Part shown: positions 7,753-16,510 of the stretch, piece after piece
Numbering within the stretch: the stretch's first letter is position 1
Layout of the letters: every line of letters begins with the position of its first letter
NCBI RefSeq assembly: GCF_002006995.1
Contig: NZ_MRUL01000007.1
Coordinates: 124,001 to 188,000 of the forward strand
Source: Izhakiella australiensis
Lineage (GTDB): Bacteria; Pseudomonadota; Gammaproteobacteria; Enterobacterales; Enterobacteriaceae
DNA: 64,000 nucleotides
Direction: 5' to 3'
The notes under the pieces: generated by a model
Seen by the model: only the letters and a program-made list of their open reading frames with translations
Database searches by the model: none
What the model was told of the DNA's origin: nothing
Translations under genes and position numbers: made by a program

Positions 7753-7942
7753 TGGCGATGTGCTGGATGCCATCTGTGCCGTGCGTTATGGCACAGAAAA
7801 TCTCTCAGCCCGGGTGACGCAGGTACTGGAAGCAAACCCGGGCCTGGCGGATAAAGGTGCGGTGTTAGCCGCAGGAGTTACGATTAGGCTGCCAGAGTTA
7901 GTGCCGGTGGTTGCCCACTCACCGTTTAATTTGTGGGACTAA
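7727..7942 (+). CDS. Tail protein X (P2 gpX, LysM-like)
   Basis: A small (71-residue) baseplate-hub-associated protein with a LysM-like pattern: a YQTHDGDVLDAIC start, a helix with VTQVLEANPGLAD, and the final AAGVTIRLPEL. In contractile tails such proteins sit at the hub-tube junction. The second ATG (7733) is an equally possible start. It is embedded between gpU and gpD, overlapping the first and separated from the second by one base. Confidence 0.86.
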   Translation: MQMIYQTHDGDVLDAICAVRYGTENLSARVTQVLEANPGLADKGAVLAAGVTIRLPELVPVVAHSPFNLWD

Positions 7943-7943
7943 T

Positions 7944-9023
7944 ATGACAAAGCAAATTTCAGGGCCGGAGTACATCCCGGCCTTTAGAGTGACGGCAGAG
8001 GGGAAAGACATCACTAATGCGCTACGTCGCAGTCTGCTAAGCCTAACCCTGACTGATTATGGCGGCACGTCGGCCAGGGCCGATACGTTAAAAATCACGC
8101 TACTTTCGGAAACGCTCCCTCTGCCGTCAAAAGGCGCCAGGCTGAGGCTTGGGCTAGGCTTTAACGATCGACTCACCGATAAGGGTTGGTTTGTGGTTAG
8201 CGACGTGGCCAGCAGCGGCCCGCCGCGCAAAATTGAGATCAACGCCACGGCCGCGCCCATGAATGCAGAGAAGCAGCGTGGGGATGTACTGGCAATCAAA
8301 ACCCGGAGCTGGCATGACCTGCTGCTGGTCGATTTGGTCAAAACGATTGCCGGTGAAAACGGATTGATCCCCCGAGTGGCAGCCTGCCTGGCAAACTATC
8401 ATATTGATCACCTCGATCAGGTTGCTGAATCGGACGCCAATTTACTCAGCCGGCTAGCCCGCGAGCTAAACGCAGTGAGCAAACCAACCGGTGGTTACTG
8501 GCTTTTCCTTAAGCAGGGGTCAGGGCAGACTGCAGGCGGACGGCCGCTGAGCGCGGTCACCATTACGCCTGCGCAGGTGACGCGCTGGAGCTATGTTGAG
8601 AAAAGCCGGGGCAATAGTACGGCAAGCAATGGGGCGGAAAAAGGCAAAGAGTCTGGCAGGGTTAAGGTGCGTTATTATGACGCGCACGATGGCAAGACGC
8701 GCGTTGCCAGCGTGGAGTATGCCGGCGCAACGCAGGAAAACCCCTATACTCAGCCGAGCAAAAAGTATGCAGATTTGCAGGCCAAAGCGCGTAAAGCGCA
8801 GGCAGTGCGCAATGCATCCACTATGACGCTAAGCGGCCCCTGCCGCCTCAGCCATATTCCACTCACGGCTGAATGCCGGATCGTTACATCCGGATTCGGC
8901 CGGCACGAAGATGGCCACTGGGTAATTGAATCACTTGAATTTTCTTTGGGAACCGCCGGGCTTAACTATACCTGCTCGCTGGTTATCGACCCGCATCCAG
9001 CAAAAAGTACACCGCGCCGCTAA
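7944..9023 (+). CDS. Baseplate hub protein, P2 gpD family
   Basis: A hub protein of 359 residues, structurally related to T4 gp27 and Mu gp44, that connects the spike to the tube. The family pattern includes an N-terminal PAFRVTAEGKDIT, the central HWDLL-like segment (RSWHDLLLVDLVKTIAGENG) and LDQVAESDANLLSRLARE. The start ATG at 7944 is one base after the gpX stop; a TTG at 7911 is in frame but overlaps gpX. About 70 bp without a gene follow before gpW. Confidence 0.88.
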   Translation: MTKQISGPEYIPAFRVTAEGKDITNALRRSLLSLTLTDYGGTSARADTLKITLLSETLPLPSKGARLRLGLGFNDRLTDKGWFVVSDVASSGPPRKIEINATAAPMNAEKQRGDVLAIKTRSWHDLLLVDLVKTIAGENGLIPRVAACLANYHIDHLDQVAESDANLLSRLARELNAVSKPTGGYWLFLKQGSGQTAGGRPLSAVTITPAQVTRWSYVEKSRGNSTASNGAEKGKESGRVKVRYYDAHDGKTRVASVEYAGATQENPYTQPSKKYADLQAKARKAQAVRNASTMTLSGPCRLSHIPLTAECRIVTSGFGRHEDGHWVIESLEFSLGTAGLNYTCSLVIDPHPAKSTPRR

Positions 9024-9094
9024 ATCCTACCCATCAGTAACTGGCTGAATTCTCAGCCCTGCTGCTTCTTAGCGCAATCCCTGGAGACATTTTA

Positions 9095-9457
9095 ATGAAC
9101 GGAACTGACCGCCGGACGGGTAAACCGCTGTCCGGCCCGGCACATCTGCGCCAGTCTGTCTGCGACATTCTGACAACCCCGGTGGGAAGTCGGGTGTTGG
9201 CGCGTGACTACGGCAGCAAGCTACTGGAATTAATCGACAACCCGCGTGATGGCATTACCCGATTGCGCATCATCGCCGCGACCGCCTCGGCGTTAGCTAA
9301 CTGGGAACCGCGCCTCAAGCTCGAACGGGTTCAGGTGCTCTTTCCTGAAGGCGCGGATCAGCGCTGCGTAATCACTATTCAGGCGCAGGACAAAGAAAAC
9401 GATCAGGCTGTGCAACTGGAAGGAATCAATATTTATGGCAACAAGCAACGTAATTAA
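9095..9457 (+). CDS. Baseplate wedge protein, P2 gpW / T4 gp25 family
   Basis: A 120-residue wedge subunit that nucleates sheath polymerisation on the baseplate. The family core is visible: HLRQSVCDILTTPVGSRVLA, DYGSKLLELIDNP and a C-terminal strand ending ITIQAQD. It starts 71 bp after gpD with GGAG upstream and overlaps gpJ by 23 bp. Confidence 0.9.
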   Translation: MNGTDRRTGKPLSGPAHLRQSVCDILTTPVGSRVLARDYGSKLLELIDNPRDGITRLRIIAATASALANWEPRLKLERVQVLFPEGADQRCVITIQAQDKENDQAVQLEGINIYGNKQRN

Positions 9458-10331
9458 TCTGGCCGATCTTCCCGTACCGGACGCGATAGTCATTCCGGAC
9501 GGCAGCACGATTTTTAAAAACTGGCTAACGTATCTGCGCCAGCAGGACAGTACCTTTGATGCGCTGGTTGAGTCTGACCCGGCCTACAAGCAGGGAGAGG
9601 CAACCGCTTATCAGCTGCTGCTGGCATATCAGCGCATTAATGATGCCGTACGTGCCGTGCTGTTAGCCAGCGCCAGGGGGGCCGATCTGGACCAGCTTGG
9701 CGCTAATTATTCGGTGCCGCGCCTGCTAATTAAGCCCGGTGATCCTGCTGCGGTTCCGCCGTTCGAGCCGCTATTCGAAACGGACGACGCCTATCGCGAA
9801 CGTATCCAGCTTTCCTGGTCACAGCTGAGCGTGGCGGGCCCGCGTAATGCCTACCGTTTCTTCGCCAAAAGTGCCGATCCCGCGATCCAGGATGCCGACG
9901 CCTATGGTCCTGAAACACATACCCAACCTGGCGTCGTCAAGGTTTATATCCTGTCGCGCAACGGAGACGGGCAGGCAAATAATGAGTTATGTATAAAAGT
10001 AAACGCAGCATTAACTGCAGATGAAATAAGGCCGTTAACCGATAAGGTCGAAGTTTATTCGGCAGGTATTCTCGGCTACAGCGTCAATGCTGAGCTGGAG
10101 ATACCCGAAGGGCCTGACAAAAATACCGTCTATCAGCATGCGAATGAGGTGCTTAATAATTACCTCCGCCTTTCGCACCGAATTAACACGATGGTTCCGC
10201 GTTCAGCTATATATGCCGCGCTACAGCAGGCGGGGGTTAAGCGTGTCAATTTACATACCCCTGAGCAAGACATATTAGCCAAGCCGGGGATGGCGCCCTG
10301 GTGCCAGAAAATTAGCCTGACGATCGCTTAG
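9435..10331 (+). CDS. Baseplate wedge protein, P2 gpJ / Mu gp47 family
   Basis: Wedge protein of 298 residues belonging to the baseplate J/gp47 family, homologous to T4 gp6. Signatures are the early DSTFDALVESDPAYKQGEA segment, ARGADLDQLGANYSV in the centre, and the SWSQLSVAGPRNAYRFFAKS domain before a beta-rich C-terminus. It overlaps the gpW gene, and the ATG at 9435 has GGAAGGA upstream. gpI follows after nine bases. Confidence 0.92.
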   Translation: MATSNVINLADLPVPDAIVIPDGSTIFKNWLTYLRQQDSTFDALVESDPAYKQGEATAYQLLLAYQRINDAVRAVLLASARGADLDQLGANYSVPRLLIKPGDPAAVPPFEPLFETDDAYRERIQLSWSQLSVAGPRNAYRFFAKSADPAIQDADAYGPETHTQPGVVKVYILSRNGDGQANNELCIKVNAALTADEIRPLTDKVEVYSAGILGYSVNAELEIPEGPDKNTVYQHANEVLNNYLRLSHRINTMVPRSAIYAALQQAGVKRVNLHTPEQDILAKPGMAPWCQKISLTIA

Positions 10332-10340
10332 GAGATAGCT

Positions 10341-10886
10341 ATGAAAGACAGATCGCTTCTACCTGCCAATCGTACTCCACAGGAGCGGGCGCTGGAGCGC
10401 GCCAGTAATGCACCGATCGTGGCTCTCGATAGTGAAATGGTTTGTAAAGTCAAAGATCCGCGCCGCTGCCCGCAGCCGTTACTTCCCTGGCTGGCGTGGG
10501 AGTACGCCGTCGATTACTGGGATGAAGCCTGGAGCGCTGAACAAAAAATACAGACCATCGAAAACGCCGCTTATATTCACCGACATCGAGGGACGGCGGG
10601 GGCGGTGCGGCGTTCGTTAGCGGCAGTTGGCTATCCCACCCGGGTTGTCGAATGGTGGCAGGATAAGCCGTTACGACAACCCTATACCTTCAGGGTTGAG
10701 GTCTATACCACTGGCGTAATCAACAAACAATTGTTTGAACGCATCCGGGCGCAAACCGAACGCTCAAAAAATTTACGCAGCTATCTTACTTCAATTGACG
10801 TGATAGCAGAGGTTGGCGATACCGGCGTGCACTTTATCAGTGGCGCCGTCACCTCACATATTGATCTCACTATTCAGGCAGGCTAA
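10341..10886 (+). CDS. Tail protein I (P2 gpI family), baseplate-fibre connector
   Basis: A wedge-tip protein of 181 residues that links wedge and fibre. Typical features are an early LLPANRTPQERALERAS, a Trp-rich LLPWLAWEYAVDYWDEAWS, and ENAAYIHRHRGTAGAVRRSL. The start ATG follows GGAG and the fibre gene begins three bases after its stop. Confidence 0.92.
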   Translation: MKDRSLLPANRTPQERALERASNAPIVALDSEMVCKVKDPRRCPQPLLPWLAWEYAVDYWDEAWSAEQKIQTIENAAYIHRHRGTAGAVRRSLAAVGYPTRVVEWWQDKPLRQPYTFRVEVYTTGVINKQLFERIRAQTERSKNLRSYLTSIDVIAEVGDTGVHFISGAVTSHIDLTIQAG

Positions 10887-10889
10887 ATA

Positions 10890-11948
10890 ATGAAAACTGA
10901 CTACACTGCAATTCTGACTAACCTTGGTCGGGAACTAGAGGCCGCAGCTATTGCCGGCGGCCAGCAAATTGTGCTCACCGAATTTGCCGTTGGCGACGGC
11001 AAGGCGTTACCGCCTGACCCAACGCGTACCAAACTGGCGGGGGAAAAGTATCGGGCAAAAATTTCAGCGCTCAGCGTTTCACCAGATCAAAAAAACCAGA
11101 TTATTGCCGTATTAACCCTACCCGCAGAAACCTGCTGCTTTACCGTGCGTGAGGTCGGCCTTTTTACCGAAAAGGGTGAGCTCTATGCTATAGCCAACTG
11201 CGCTGCAATTGAAAAACCGTCGGGTGGAATCAGTATTACCATCCAGTTCAGGCTGGCCGTTTCCTGCACTGAGCAGATTAATCTTAACGTGGCAACCGGC
11301 GATGGCCTGTTTTTGCGTCAGAATAACAACCTTACCGATCTGGCTGACAAATCCGCAGCGTTACGTCATCTTGGTATCGTTGATTTAATTTATCCCGTAG
11401 GCGTAGTGACTTTTTTTGCTCAGAATAAGGATCCGAACCTGCTTTTTCCAGGCACCGCGTGGAAATATCTCGGCGAGAATAAAACTATCCGCCTGGCAAG
11501 CGCTGATGCTAACGATCTGATGACTAGCGGCGGCGCGGATACCATAGCGTTGACGCCTGATAATTTGCCGGCTCATAGTCACCAATTTTCGGCGAATACC
11601 AGTAGTTTTGATTATGGGACGAAACAAACCACAGGATTTGATTATGGATGGAAGCAGACTGACACACAGGGAAATCATACTCATAGCCTATTCAAAGCCA
11701 CTTACGATAATAATGGAAATCTAACTATAAAGTATGGCGCAGGTGGCGGTTCGTGGATCAGAAATGGAACAATGAGCGATGATGGTGCACATATGCATAA
11801 CGTCTACATAGGTGGGCACGATCATTGGGTTGGAATCGGAGCTCACTCGCACTCTGTTTCTGGCACAACAGCAAGTGTTGGATCTGGAACTGCATTTTCT
11901 GTAGCTAACTCGTTTATTAAACTGATGGGGTGGTATAGAAGTGCATAA
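10890..11948 (+). CDS. Tail fibre protein (P2 gpH-type N-terminus, His-rich receptor-binding end)
   Basis: Trimeric fibre for target recognition, 352 residues. Residues 1-135 match the tail-collar/fibre-attachment domain of gpH-like fibres (DYTAILTNLGRELEA, VLTEFAVGDGKALPPDP, CCFTVREVGLFTEKGELYAI). Residues 165-230 carry the tail-collar signature (YPVGVVTFF, PGTAWKYLGE, LTPDNLPAHSH). The C-terminal half has five H-x-H motifs (229-231, 263-265, 301-303, 310-312, 319-321), like the iron-binding needles of T4-type fibres. It also has a short internal duplication (FDYGTKQT and FDYGWKQT, about 240-257). The fibre is short and no chaperone gene follows, which is unusual for gpH-type fibres. Confidence 0.86.
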   Translation: MKTDYTAILTNLGRELEAAAIAGGQQIVLTEFAVGDGKALPPDPTRTKLAGEKYRAKISALSVSPDQKNQIIAVLTLPAETCCFTVREVGLFTEKGELYAIANCAAIEKPSGGISITIQFRLAVSCTEQINLNVATGDGLFLRQNNNLTDLADKSAALRHLGIVDLIYPVGVVTFFAQNKDPNLLFPGTAWKYLGENKTIRLASADANDLMTSGGADTIALTPDNLPAHSHQFSANTSSFDYGTKQTTGFDYGWKQTDTQGNHTHSLFKATYDNNGNLTIKYGAGGGSWIRNGTMSDDGAHMHNVYIGGHDHWVGIGAHSHSVSGTTASVGSGTAFSVANSFIKLMGWYRSA

Positions 11949-11960
11949 GAGCGCGTTCAG

Positions 11961-12109
11961 AATTCTGTGTCACAATAAAAAAGTTACAGCGTCATCACGT
12001 TATTCAGTAGCCCGTCAAAATAGATGACTAATTGCGACAATGTCAAATAGAAGGGCTGGGACATGTGTCATTCCTTTTTGATTGTATATTACTAGAATGA
12101 CACAGAATT
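11961..12109. repeat. 149-bp segment bounded by a perfect 12-bp inverted repeat
   Basis: AATTCTGTGTCA (11961-11972) recurs inverted as TGACACAGAATT (12098-12109). Inside, 12065-12073 and 12095-12103 form another 9-bp inverted pair. The segment separates the fibre gene from the acetyltransferase gene. Possible readings are a small non-autonomous element, a bidirectional terminator or a relic of fibre-end exchange. Only the symmetry is certain. Confidence 0.5.
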
Positions 12110-12110
12110 T

Positions 12111-12617
12111 CTAACATTCTCTTTTAAATGTTGCAGGTGTACCAGCATATAAGCAATTTGCTGGTACATCGGCAGTCACCACACTATTTGCAGCAATCAC
12201 ACTATTATCTCCAATAGTTATGCCGGGTAAAACCACTGCACCTGCGCCAATCCATACGTTTTCACCTATCGCTATCGGGGAAATTATATTGGCCCCGTGG
12301 CGTAAATTCGGATCTGTATGGTGACTGACCGTAGTTAATGTTACGTTTGGACCAATCATGGTTTTGTTTTTTATTGTTATCTCTGCATTGTCAAGGAAAT
12401 TACAATTTGCATTGATGAATATATTTCCTTGTAATTTTATATTGCCAAATTCAAAATAAAAAGGTGGCACTATAGTTGATTCTGGACTGAGAATTAATCC
12501 GGATTTAATTAATATCCTTTTCTTTTTTTTATTGGATGTAAATGATGTGTTAAAATATGTTCTTGCTATGCTGGGTTTTGTTTTTTTTCTTAACAAGTAA
12601 AGGTAGTATCGCAACAT
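12111..12617 (-). CDS. Hexapeptide-repeat O-acetyltransferase (maltose/galactoside acetyltransferase type)
   Basis: A left-handed beta-helix acyltransferase. Repeats with hydrophobic i positions cover about residues 70-165, and the acetyl-CoA site pattern of the Maa/LacA/NodL group is present (TVSHHTDPNLRHGANI with the catalytic His, then IGENVWIGAGAVVLPGITIG and NSVVTADVPANCLYAGTPA). The start at 12617 has AGGAGAG upstream; a GTG at 12674 lacks it. The N-terminus is shorter and more basic than in Maa. The gene is markedly AT-rich and faces the tail fibre gene, so acetylation of a surface polysaccharide, possibly affecting tailocin receptors, is attractive but inferred. The substrate is unknown. 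Confidence 0.75.
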   Translation of the reverse strand: MLRYYLYLLRKKTKPSIARTYFNTSFTSNKKKKRILIKSGLILSPESTIVPPFYFEFGNIKLQGNIFINANCNFLDNAEITIKNKTMIGPNVTLTTVSHHTDPNLRHGANIISPIAIGENVWIGAGAVVLPGITIGDNSVIAANSVVTADVPANCLYAGTPATFKREC

Positions 12618-13439
12618 AACTTCTCTCCTGAAGTAGACTAAATCAGTGCTTCCAATGCGATTTATTATTAGCACATATTGAACGGTTATGGCGATGTTTT
12701 TTCCTGTAGTTCACGTTGGTGCTGGCTGACTAGATATTTTTAATCTTGAATTTCGCTAGATAACCAGCAAGTCGTAGAGCTTTTCGCCATAATAAAAGTA
12801 ATATTGAAGGCTCGGTGTAACGCTGGTGGAAAATTGGTCTGCTCCCGCTAAGCTCACTGGTATTTCAGATGGGCAATCTCTGCAGTCTGTTGGTTCTCTC
12901 TGTCGGAATACGTTATCAGTTGCTGCTGTTTCCTTCATCAGTTGTAGAATTACGACTCATACAGATTGAGTTCACAAGGGGTGGTGGCGACACTGATACG
13001 TTTTGCTAATTTTAGGGCTTCACCCTGGGGCCCAGGGGAATCTTTTTTGGGGTTCTTACTCGTTGCAACGGACTCCGGCATGTAAATTTCTTCTGATTAG
13101 GAGTTTACTCACTAAATAACGTGCTCATTATTAGTAAGTAGGAGCAATCAGGTAGAGACGTTTGCTGAGTGCGATGAGAATGTTGAGCGCGCCGCGCTCC
13201 GAAAGCTCAGCTTTATGTATTCGAAATTGAGAGATGAATGCGCCGGTTATGCTATCAACCGCAAGGTTTCAGCTGTGGACATACCGATGATATGTATATA
13301 GTGCACCCACTCATGATTAGGTACTAGTTTGCCGAAGCGTTAATGCCAGCATCCGGCTAGCGTTATACACTAACAGGTAAGGTCGTATGATTGGATGCGA
13401 ACATGGAAAATCAGCATTCACAGTAATATTTTAATGCTA
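12618..13439. other. Intergenic region with no recognisable gene
   Basis: About 0.8 kb, compositionally mixed. No convincing reading frame. One strong GC palindrome (CCCTGGGGCCCAGGG near 13024-13038) is followed by a T-run. It may hold decayed mobile or coding DNA, but nothing identifiable was seen. Confidence 0.4.
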
Positions 13440-14333
13440 TCACAAAAGCCTGCTGAGTTTTTCCTGATAGCACCACCGGTTTTTATATTCAGCAGTAGGG
13501 CGGCCAAAGGAAAATCTCATCTGCTGGTTCTCATTTTCAAGAGTTTTACAGGCCTCATTAATATTAATCCACATAAGAATAGTTCCTAACGGCAATTCTT
13601 TTATTTCTTTATCAATGCCGATATTTATAAAGTTAAATGAGTTAATGTTTAAAGATTCGCATTTAGTTATTAACTGAAAGGCGCAGGGATTACCTTCTAA
13701 ATATAAAAGCTTGCCAAATATGTTATTGCGGAAGTTGTGAATAAAATCAATGACATTTTCTTTCTTATCAATCCGTAAACCTCTGCGTTTCTCAAACAAA
13801 TTATCATAAATTTCAAAGAGGACGCTGGCCGATAACTCAGACTGGTCTCTTATTTCTCCGCCTTCGTTAATAAAACTCTTTATTTCTCTGTTGCGGATTT
13901 GAACGGTTTTCTTGGAAAACTCATCCAGCGTTTTTGCCAGGCAAAGGCTCCGGCATGCATTAAAGAACTCGCTGCTGTTTATTATATTTTTTTGAACCGG
14001 GGATAATATTTTACTTTTCCACGGGATGACCATTTTCCGGTTTTTTTCAACTGGCAGAATAAGTTCATCCCGAGCCAGCGGGAGGCACAGTTCATTAACG
14101 GGAGTAAATGGGGTGATATCATTGGCCAAATGCTTATTGCCCCAGACGCACACCGAACCGTTGATGTTTCCTGCTGTATGATGTACATAAAACTTCTCTT
14201 TACAGTCGGCGCGACCATGAATGAAATTGAGTATGTCAGGATGGGTTTCAAAATTACCTCCATATCGGAGGTGGCAATTTTTGTACTCTTGTAAAGATGC
14301 CTCTTCCCAACCTAAAAACTTCCGTATGAACAT
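13440..14333 (-). CDS. mig-14: Mig-14 family protein (antimicrobial peptide resistance type)
   Basis: The 297-residue product matches the Salmonella Mig-14 family in length and pattern: an N-terminal KFLGWEEASLQEY, GGNFETHPDILNFIH, a conserved central block (RDELILPVEKNRKMVIPWKS), RRLCLA-like CRSLCLAKTLDEFSKKTV, and the C-terminal MRFSFGRPTAEYKNRWC. In Salmonella Mig-14 is an inner-membrane-associated factor needed for resistance to cationic antimicrobial peptides; the biochemical activity is not established. AAGGA precedes the ATG. The gene is AT-rich compared with the core and stands alone, which suggests horizontal acquisition together with the neighbouring acetyltransferase. Function here is by family only. 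Confidence 0.75.
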   Translation of the reverse strand: MFIRKFLGWEEASLQEYKNCHLRYGGNFETHPDILNFIHGRADCKEKFYVHHTAGNINGSVCVWGNKHLANDITPFTPVNELCLPLARDELILPVEKNRKMVIPWKSKILSPVQKNIINSSEFFNACRSLCLAKTLDEFSKKTVQIRNREIKSFINEGGEIRDQSELSASVLFEIYDNLFEKRRGLRIDKKENVIDFIHNFRNNIFGKLLYLEGNPCAFQLITKCESLNINSFNFINIGIDKEIKELPLGTILMWININEACKTLENENQQMRFSFGRPTAEYKNRWCYQEKLSRLL

Positions 14334-14713
14334 TAATTACTATTCCTTTTCAAACTCTCCAGTGGCAGCGAGGAGAGTTACTATTCTGTTGGTTTGTTTA
14401 CAAAAAAATAAACTTAGATGCATCTTACCGGGAGGAGAGGCCAGTGTTATGCAATAATATTGTTTTGCATTATTTGGTTTAAAATAAATTTGCATTTTTC
14501 TCCTTACTTAATCGTGATAATTATAGTTATCGCTTTAGCGATAATGCAATCTATATATCGAACTATTTGCCTTTACTCGCTGATCCGGTGTGCGCTCCAT
14601 GGCCGAAGGTGTAAGCAGAAAGTCGGTGGGAGGTATCAAGCGAATGAAAGCATGGCTTGATAGCAGGCGCATTTTTAATCACAAGCGCGCCCGTAGACCA
14701 GCTGGAAAACTAC
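14334..14713. other. Intergenic region, promoter side of mig-14
   Basis: About 380 bp, AT-rich in the first half. A 41-codon frame (ATG 14599 to TAA 14724) converges on the O-methyltransferase stop but has no recognisable features. Nothing else is identifiable. Confidence 0.4.
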
Positions 14714-15376
14714 TCAGTGATTAACCAACGCAATAATAAACCCGTCCCAGCCTTTGCTGCCGACGGTTTGCAGTGCGGTTGCGGTGAGTCGGCTATTCTG
14801 ACCAATTAAATCGATAAAGCGGCAGATGCCAGCGATGTTTTCATCCTGTGGCGTTGGATGGGTAATCGCACCATCACGGACCACGTTATCACCGATGATC
14901 ACCGTGCCGGGACGCGAATAGCGCAGCGCCCATTCCAGATAAGCCGGGTTGTTCTTTTTATCGGCATCGATAAAAATCAGGTCGAAAGGCTCGCTGTTAT
15001 GCAGTGTCGGTAATGTGTCGAGCGCGGCGCCCGGGCGGATAGTTATTTTATCTTCCAGCCCTGCGCGGCGGATGTTCTGGCTGGCAATCTCAGCGTGGCG
15101 CTCATCGTATTCCAGGGTAATAACCTTGCCATCTTCTGGCAACGCGCGCGCCAGCCAGATGGTGCTATATCCACCGAGCGTGCCAATTTCCAGCACCCGG
15201 CGCGCCTGAATCATACGTGCATAGATGTGCAGTAATTTGCCCTGGTTCGGTGACACGTCAATGGCTGGCAGGCCAGCATCGGCATTAGTATTAAGCGCGC
15301 AGAGCAGGGCAACATCCTGTTCAACCAGATGTTTATTGAGATAATTATCAACTTCGGTCCAGCGTTGGTTACTCAT
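14714..15376 (-). CDS. SAM-dependent O-methyltransferase (class I, cation-dependent type)
   Basis: The 220-residue protein belongs to the methyltransferase family 3 group (catechol/caffeoyl-CoA O-methyltransferase-like). It has motif I RRVLEIGTLGGYSTIWLA, an acidic SAM-ribose loop (ITLEYDERH) and the metal-binding signature FIDADKKN followed by IIGDNVV, where Asp and Asn ligate a divalent cation. Such bacterial enzymes methylate catechol-like or other hydroxylated small molecules; the substrate is not evident. It is transcribed divergently from an SDR gene across about 200 bp and appears monocistronic. Confidence 0.85.
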   Translation of the reverse strand: MSNQRWTEVDNYLNKHLVEQDVALLCALNTNADAGLPAIDVSPNQGKLLHIYARMIQARRVLEIGTLGGYSTIWLARALPEDGKVITLEYDERHAEIASQNIRRAGLEDKITIRPGAALDTLPTLHNSEPFDLIFIDADKKNNPAYLEWALRYSRPGTVIIGDNVVRDGAITHPTPQDENIAGICRFIDLIGQNSRLTATALQTVGSKGWDGFIIALVNH

Positions 15377-15582
15377 AATAAGACAGCCTCCGGGCGGTTA
15401 ATATAGCCACACTATAGCAGTCCTGTTTCCAGTTATTGGGAAACATTTTCGCACATTTCACTAAAGAAAAACCCTCTGGTTAGAACTACGCTTATATTCC
15501 ATCTTTTGCGATGCGCTTGCGCATCATCCCTCCTGCGACTGCGAACGTGGTCAGCAATATAAAATTCATAACGAGGTCAAAA

Positions 15583-16422
15583 ATGACGCAGAATCCTGTC
15601 TGGTTAATTACCGGTTGTTCTACTGGTTTTGGGCGTGAACTGGCCAAAGAGGTGTTAAAAAAGGGCTTTCGGGCAGTGATCACCGCGCGCAATAAGCACA
15701 GCGTTGAAGATCTGGTTGTCGGCCACGAGCAGAACGCGCTGGCTCTGGCGCTGGATGTTACCGACCCGCGAGCGATCCATCATGCGGTAGAGCAGGCTAA
15801 CGCTAAATTCGGTGCGGTCGACGTACTGGTCAATAATGCGGGTTACGGCTACCAGTCTTCGGTTGAAGAGGGCGAAGAGCAGGCCATTCGCGACCAGTTT
15901 GACGCCAACGTTTTTGGTCTGTTTGCTGTCACCCGTGCGGTGTTGCCGCTGATGCGTGAAGCAGGGCGTGGACATATCATTAACGTTACCTCTATTGGTG
16001 GATTGATGGGTTTTGCCAGCTCTGGCTATTACTCGGCGACCAAACATGCGGTGGAAGGCTGGTCTGACTCGCTGAGTCTTGAAGTATCGCCATTGGGCAT
16101 TCATGTCACCTGCGTTGAGCCAGGTCCCTTTCGCACCGACTGGGCGGGCCGTTCACTCAAACAGACGCCGAATAAAATTGCCGATTATGCTGATACCGCC
16201 GGTGCAAGGATGAAAACCACGTCAGATAATAGCGGTAAGCAGGCGGGCGATCCGGTGCGCGCCGCGCAGGCGATGATTGCCATTACGCAGGTCGATAAAC
16301 CGCCACGCCATCTGGTACTCGGCGCCATCGGGCATGAAGCAGTGACCAAAAAGCTCAAAGAGCGGCTGGCTGAAATTGAACAGTGGAAGCAAACTGCGCT
16401 GGATACTGACTACCCGTCATAA
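15583..16422 (+). CDS. Short-chain dehydrogenase/reductase
   Basis: Classical SDR, 279 residues: nucleotide-binding TGCSTGFG near the N-terminus, NNAG (VNNAGYGYQ), catalytic Ser in VTSIGG and the YxxxK pair in SGYYSATKHA. A C-terminal segment with VEPGPFRTDWAGRSL is common in oxidoreductases of the enterobacterial YbbO-like type. The start at 15583 follows GAGG; an upstream in-frame start at 15511 has no such site. It is followed by the 1.7-kb repeat region. The substrate cannot be deduced. Confidence 0.85.
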   Translation: MTQNPVWLITGCSTGFGRELAKEVLKKGFRAVITARNKHSVEDLVVGHEQNALALALDVTDPRAIHHAVEQANAKFGAVDVLVNNAGYGYQSSVEEGEEQAIRDQFDANVFGLFAVTRAVLPLMREAGRGHIINVTSIGGLMGFASSGYYSATKHAVEGWSDSLSLEVSPLGIHVTCVEPGPFRTDWAGRSLKQTPNKIADYADTAGARMKTTSDNSGKQAGDPVRAAQAMIAITQVDKPPRHLVLGAIGHEAVTKKLKERLAEIEQWKQTALDTDYPS

Positions 16423-16510
16423 TCAATTAAAAACAGATACCGTTTCCTACAAGCCTGCACCCGCAGGCTTTTCTGTGGCAAACGGTCCATCCGGCGGGCA
16501 AACGGCATAC

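Noticed and set aside
1-11948. Intact P2-like prophage
   Set aside because: No head, packaging, replication or integration gene is seen, and the gene order with lysis genes first differs from P2. It remains possible that such genes lie before position 1.
12618-13439. Degraded insertion sequence between the acetyltransferase and mig-14 genes
   Set aside because: No terminal inverted repeats or transposase-like segment could be recognised.
14599-14724. 41-codon frame converging with the O-methyltransferase gene
   Set aside because: No recognisable motif and a weak start context; it is basic and low in complexity.
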